Positions 50,139 through 54,518 of a stretch of 54,518 bases of DNA are shown here, piece after piece (within the stretch, counting starts at the first letter, position 1; each line of letters begins with the position of its first letter). The stretch comes from Chloroflexota bacterium (lineage in GTDB: Bacteria; Chloroflexota; Limnocylindria; P2-11E), in the NCBI GenBank assembly GCA_005881885.1, contig VBDX01000147.1, forward strand, positions 1 to 54,518. The letters are read 5' to 3'. Made by a program: the position numbers and the translations under genes. The notes under the pieces are model-generated. The model did no database searches and was not told the DNA's origin. It was given only the letters and a program-made list of their open reading frames with translations.

Positions 50139-50151
50139 TTTCGGATGGTAT

Positions 50152-50180
50152 GGGGGTCCGAGGGGGCGCAGCCCCTCGAA
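50152..50180. repeat. GC-rich palindrome upstream of pcrA, family copy g
   Basis: GGGGGTCCGAGGGGGCG followed by CAGCCCCTCGAA; hairpin GAGGGG/CCCCTC. It is the near twin of copy a at 6295-6320. It lies 14 bp upstream of the pcrA start codon, where it would fold in the mRNA leader. Confidence 0.65.
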
Positions 50181-50195
50181 GGCGGCTGGCGGAAC

Positions 50196-50268
50196 GTGGA
50201 CGAGCGGTGGAAAAAGCGGCGCAACTCGTGGAAAGAGTTGCCCCCTCCCAAGGCGATTTTGTGGATAA
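50196..50268. promoter_or_regulatory. Four GTGGA motifs in helical phase, one a perfect DnaA box
   Basis: GTGGA begins at 50196, 50207, 50228 and 50261, with steps of 11, 21 and 33 bp, close to one, two and three helical turns. The last is TGTGGATAA (50260-50268), a perfect DnaA box on the reverse strand (TTATCCACA). A binding array upstream of pcrA is possible. Confidence 0.4.
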
Positions 50269-50540
50269 CCGCATTGCCGCGGCGAAGCTGCGACCGCTAG
50301 ATTTCCCCCCGTCCCGAGGGGTCTGCTAAAGGGAACGGGTCCGAGATTCCATCAAGGGCACCGGTCCCCGGGAGCGCAACCGGAGATAGCATCAAAGGCG
50401 GTCCGAGAGGATATCGAGGATCGGCTCCACGGCCAGGCCGCAGAACTTTGAAGCTGCGGTAGGGCACGGAGGCAGGTCGCTCGGGACGCTTCTTTGTCTG
50501 GTTTCATCCAGGCCTGTGCTCCCACCGTACAGTTTTCGGA

Positions 50541-51092
50541 GTGCCTGACCAGCAGCCGTCCGACGACGCGCTCCTGAGCTCCCTGGCCGCCCGGGATTTG
50601 GGCGCGCTCGCCGCGCTCTATGACCGCTACGGACGCCTGGCGTACTCCCTGGCCTACCGGATCCTCGGGGAGAGCGAGGGCGCCGAGGACGTCGTACAGG
50701 ATGCCTTCCTCTCCGCCTGGCGCGGCGCGCCGGGCTATCGCCGCGAGCGCGGGAATCCCCGGGCCTGGCTCCTCTCGATCGTCCATCACCGTGCCGTCGA
50801 CATCCTTCGTCGCAAGACGACGTTCCGGCCCGCGCCGCTCGAGGTGGCGGAGCTTCAGCCCGGTGACGAGGACACCGCACTCGCGGCCGAGAAGAACGTC
50901 GAGGGCCGCACGGTCCGCGCGGCCCTCGAGGCGCTCCCGCAGGCACAACGGCGCACGATCGAGCTCGCGTATTTCGGTGGATACACCCATGTCGAGCTCT
51001 CCGAGCTCATGGGCGTGCCGCTCGGGACCGTGAAAGGGCGGATGCGGATCGGCCTTCAGAAGATGCGCCGCGCGCTGGAGCGTTCACGATGA
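50541..51092 (+). CDS. ECF-family sigma factor (SigK-like)
   Basis: The 183-residue product has sigma region 2 (about 20-85: LAALYDRYGRLAYSLAYRILG, GAEDVVQDAFLSAWRG, PRAWLLSIVHHRAVDILRRK) and region 4 (about 125-180: ALPQAQRRTIELAYFGGYTHVELSELMGVPLGTVKGRMR). The GTG start at 50541 has only a weak ribosome site (CGGAG). Its TGA overlaps the ATG of the anti-sigma gene (ATGA), the usual sign of a sigma/anti-sigma pair. It is a different subgroup from the ECF factor at 20.4-21.0 kb. Confidence 0.93.
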   Translation: MPDQQPSDDALLSSLAARDLGALAALYDRYGRLAYSLAYRILGESEGAEDVVQDAFLSAWRGAPGYRRERGNPRAWLLSIVHHRAVDILRRKTTFRPAPLEVAELQPGDEDTALAAEKNVEGRTVRAALEALPQAQRRTIELAYFGGYTHVELSELMGVPLGTVKGRMRIGLQKMRRALERSR

Positions 51093-51841
51093 ACGATCAC
51101 GTCCTCGACGATCTGGAGGCCTACGCGCTCGGCGCTCTGGATCAGGCCGACGCGCAGCGCCTCGCGACGCACCTCGCGACATGCGGAACGTGCCGCGCAG
51201 AGGCCGCGGCTCTCGCCGAAGTGGTCGGCACGCTGCCCGATGCTGTGACGCTCCGCGAACCCCGGCCCGCCCTCCGCGAGCGCGTCCTCGGTGCCGCGCG
51301 CGCCGATCTCAAGCCGGCGACGGGAGGAGATCGGCGTCGCTGGTCGCCCGGCCCGATCAGGCTATCGCGCATCGCCTTCGCGGGGCTGACCGCGGCGGTG
51401 CTCGTTCTCGCCGCGGTCGACGTGGATGCATACCGTCGCCTCTCGCGCACGACGGCGGAGCGCAACGAATACAGCGCCATCGTGGAATCGCTGCGGCAAG
51501 GCGCGCGCGTGTGGTACATGACTGGCAAAGACGACTTCGCCGGATCGGGCGGCACCCTCTTCGATCCGCGGGCCAACGGCAAGCAGCCGTTCGTGCTGTT
51601 CCACGATCTGCCGCCGATCCCGCAGGACAAGGTCCTGACGATCTGGTTTGTCAGCCCGGACAGCACGTGGGCTCGCGCAGCGACTTTCCGGCCGAATGGC
51701 CAGGACATTCAGTCGGTGCAGATCGCGGCAGAGGTCGCGGGCTTCGACCGGTGCGCGGTGACCCTTGATGACTCCCCCTGGGGCAGGCACGGGCCGATCG
51801 TCATGGAGTCGCGCATCGCCCCGCCGGCGACCACGCAGTAA
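51089..51841 (+). CDS. RskA-type anti-sigma factor
   Basis: This 250-residue protein has an N-terminal zinc-type anti-sigma domain (LEAYALGALDQADAQRLATHLATCGTC, His-x3-Cys-x2-Cys at the end). A single membrane segment lies at about 91-110 (IAFAGLTAAVLVLAAVDVDA). The extracytoplasmic RskA domain (about 135-250) contains GTLFDPRANGKQPFVLFHDLPPIPQDKVLTIWFVS. It should hold the coupled ECF sigma factor at the membrane until released by proteolysis or a signal. The 4-nt overlap with the sigma gene supports the pairing. A strong bidirectional hairpin follows the stop. Confidence 0.9.
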   Translation: MNDHVLDDLEAYALGALDQADAQRLATHLATCGTCRAEAAALAEVVGTLPDAVTLREPRPALRERVLGAARADLKPATGGDRRRWSPGPIRLSRIAFAGLTAAVLVLAAVDVDAYRRLSRTTAERNEYSAIVESLRQGARVWYMTGKDDFAGSGGTLFDPRANGKQPFVLFHDLPPIPQDKVLTIWFVSPDSTWARAATFRPNGQDIQSVQIAAEVAGFDRCAVTLDDSPWGRHGPIVMESRIAPPATTQ

Positions 51842-51844
51842 CAA

Positions 51845-51883
51845 AGATCGGCCGCTCGTTTTCCTAGGCCGAGCGGCCGATCT
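51845..51883. terminator. Bidirectional terminator hairpin between rskA-like and DUF4383-like genes
   Basis: AGATCGGCCGCTCG (51845-51858) pairs perfectly with CGAGCGGCCGATCT (51870-51883): 14 bp with an 11-nt loop. It lies between convergent genes. In the leftward direction the stem is followed by TTTGTTACT, so it is best suited to end the DUF4383-like transcript. Confidence 0.75.
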
Positions 51884-51905
51884 AGAGTCCCGACGACGAT
51901 CGCCG

Positions 51906-52301
51906 CTACATCGCCTTTGCCGGCATGCTCATGCGACCGCCCATGAAAGCCGCCGCGAGAGCCCAGACGCCGACGACGAGATGGAGAATGTCGTCCGCCG
52001 GGCTCTCGAGGTTCGCGATCCCGAACGTGTTCGGTGAGGCGTTGCCCCCGACCACGAACCCGTACACGGTGAAGAAGAGTGCCAGGACGCCCACCGCGAT
52101 GACGAGCCACCTTTGGAGATTCGCGTCCTTGAGTACGTACGCCGCCGCGATCGCGACGATCCCGAGGACTGTGTGCGCGACGTTCTCCGCGTTATCCAGA
52201 TAGAAGAAGCTGTTCATCTGGCTGAACAGACCCGCGAAGCCGACCAGACCCAGCGCCAAAAGAACGATGCCGCCGATGAGCAGGAACTGCTTGGGATTCA
52301 A
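51906..52301 (-). CDS. DUF4383-like four-helix membrane protein
   Basis: The 131-residue protein has four hydrophobic segments. The family-like block DNAENVAHTVLGIVAIAAAYV, then LVIAVGVLALFFTVYGFV and NLESPADDILHLVVGVWALAAAFMGG, fit DUF4383. The TTG at 52301 is chosen because it follows a strong ribosome site (GAGGAGGG), and because the frame upstream runs into the groEL terminator. The function is unknown. It is flanked by terminators on both sides and so is a single-gene unit. Confidence 0.8.
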   Translation of the reverse strand: MNPKQFLLIGGIVLLALGLVGFAGLFSQMNSFFYLDNAENVAHTVLGIVAIAAAYVLKDANLQRWLVIAVGVLALFFTVYGFVVGGNASPNTFGIANLESPADDILHLVVGVWALAAAFMGGRMSMPAKAM

Positions 52302-52335
52302 AGAACCCTCCTCTCGGCCGCATCTACGAAGCAAA

Positions 52336-52365
52336 GGAGCCCGGCGGTTCATCCCGCCGGGCTCC
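52336..52365 (-). terminator. Rho-independent terminator of groES-groEL
   Basis: GGAGCCCGGCGG (52336-52347) pairs perfectly with CCGCCGGGCTCC (52354-52365): 12 bp, 6-nt loop. In the leftward direction it is followed by TTTGCTTCG. It sits 36 bp past the groEL stop. Confidence 0.8.
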
Positions 52366-52400
52366 GCGCCTAGTACCGGGCTGGTAATGCCCGCGCCGAG

Positions 52401-54035
<1,635 letters not shown>

Positions 54036-54056
54036 TTCTTCTCGATACCCTCCCTT

Positions 54057-54386
54057 CTAGTTGTCGATCTTGGCGAGGACGTCCTTCTCACTCAGGATGA
54101 GAAGCTCCTCGTCGTCGAGCTTGAATTCGGTTCCGGCGTACTTCTGGAAGAGGACGCGGTCGCCTTCCTTGAGCTCCACCGGGATGCGCTGGCCGGTGTC
54201 GGGGTGCCGGTCGCCCGGTCCGACGGCCAGGACCTTGCCCTCCTGAGGCTTCTCCTTGGCGGTGTCCGGCAAGACGATCCCGCTCTTCGTGATCTCCTCG
54301 CGCTCGAGGGCCTTGACCACGACGCGGGAGCCGAGCGGCTTGAGCTTGAGCTTCTGCGCGGGCTTGGGTGCTGTTGCGACTGCCAC
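54057..54386 (-). CDS. groS: Co-chaperonin GroES
   Basis: The lid subunit of the chaperonin, 109 residues. It is a little longer than usual because of an N-terminal [10 protein letters not shown] extension. The core is typical: [26 protein letters not shown], the mobile-loop region, [33 protein letters not shown] and EKDVLAKI. The GTG start at 54386 has a strong ribosome site (GGAGGGGAG). The operon is preceded by a sigma-A promoter and a CIRCE operator. Confidence 0.98.
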   Translation of the reverse strand: MAVATAPKPAQKLKLKPLGSRVVVKALEREEITKSGIVLPDTAKEKPQEGKVLAVGPGDRHPDTGQRIPVELKEGDRVLFQKYAGTEFKLDDEELLILSEKDVLAKIDN

Positions 54387-54453
54387 TGCTCTCCCCTCCG
54401 TTTTTATGGGTTTTTGGGCGCGGCGAGGCCCGCCTGAGGCGGACGTATCTGGA

Positions 54454-54480
54454 TTAGCACTCGCCGGGCTTGACTGCTAA
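54454..54480. promoter_or_regulatory. CIRCE operator (HrcA binding site)
   Basis: TTAGCACTC, nine spacer bases, GACTGCTAA; a single mismatch from the consensus TTAGCACTC-N9-GAGTGCTAA. It lies just downstream of the groES promoter, the standard place for HrcA repression. No hrcA gene is in the window. Confidence 0.93.
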
Positions 54481-54481
54481 G

Positions 54482-54510
54482 ACTCTAGGGAGGGCCCGAA
54501 ACGGTGTCAA
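54482..54510 (-). promoter_or_regulatory. Sigma-A promoter of groES-groEL
   Basis: On the leftward strand, -35 TTGACA (54505-54510), a 17-bp spacer, and -10 TAGAGT (54482-54487). The CIRCE element begins two bases past the -10 hexamer and thus covers the transcription start. Confidence 0.88.
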
Positions 54511-54518
54511 GCGCCGGA

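Larger units (their letters stand above)
50139..50540. other. 402-bp non-coding region between pcrA and ECF sigma
   Basis: Divergent regulatory region. It holds palindrome copy g, four GTGGA motifs in helical phase, and a 7-bp hairpin GCAACTC-n7-GAGTTGC at 50221-50241. There is also a pair of imperfect direct repeats (GAGATTCCATCAAGGGC near 50343 and GAGATAGCATCAAAGGC near 50383). No credible coding frame was seen; open frames here overlap repeats and lack ribosome sites. Confidence 0.7.

Noticed and set aside
50260-50268. Replication origin at the DnaA box
   Set aside because: Only one perfect box is present, with no AT-rich region and no dnaA or dnaN nearby.

Overview
This is a 54.5 kb stretch of a GC-rich, gene-dense bacterial chromosome. 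Gene content suggests a member of the Chloroflexota (inference, about 70% sure). The pointers are a GAAC-N4-GTTC type SOS box, a near-perfect CIRCE element, DUF2269-like, DUF4383-like and MpaB-like (DUF2236) proteins, a CvpA-CAP fusion, a winged-helix MoxR-like ATPase, GTG/TTG starts and 4-nt ATGA/GTGA overlaps. There is no phage, transposase, CRISPR array or plasmid gene, and no rRNA.

Layout, left to right. (1) 1-6.3 kb: an edge-truncated secreted subtilase, an orphan OmpR-type response regulator, an IscA-like protein with an MFS exporter, and a CvpA-CAP membrane protein. (2) 6.3-12.1 kb: uvrB-membrane protein-uvrA, read leftwards from a LexA-type box. (3) 12.2-21 kb: a lone cpaB, then a leftward run ECF sigma-anti-sigma-polA-mutM-ICMT-like-ABC-F-coaE. 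(4) 21-32.7 kb: response regulator and inositol-phosphatase-like gene, tRNA-Leu(CAA), then a leftward block GAF protein-membrane EEP protein-DUF2269 pseudogene-dnaE-histidine kinase. (5) 32.7-40.7 kb: divergent SDR/malate synthase, then dgkA-gatC-gatA-aminotransferase-HEAT protein-Rieske-like protein-gatB. (6) 40.7-50.1 kb: MpaB-like oxygenase with a His-rich lipoprotein, AAA ATPase, ligA, a nonsense-interrupted beta-propeller lipoprotein, a LysM/M23 peptidase and pcrA. (7) 50.1-54.5 kb: a second ECF sigma/anti-sigma pair, a DUF4383-like protein and CIRCE-controlled groES-groEL.

DNA replication and repair genes are unusually concentrated here: uvrA, uvrB, polA, mutM, dnaE, ligA, pcrA and an AlkD-like HEAT protein. 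The other themes are translation quality (gatCAB and an ABC-F factor), protein folding, and two membrane-coupled sigma switches.

The most unusual signal is a family of short GC-rich palindromes (core GAGGGGC-nn-GCCCCC) at eight or more places. Copies sit directly after stop codons, in a leader, and in frame inside mutM, the GAF gene and the start of the HEAT gene, where they encode similar RGA-x-P peptides. One copy lies in a 105-bp segment between gatC and gatA that is bounded by 14-bp exact direct repeats. Two genes are broken: a one-base frameshift in the DUF2269 gene and an amber codon in the propeller lipoprotein.
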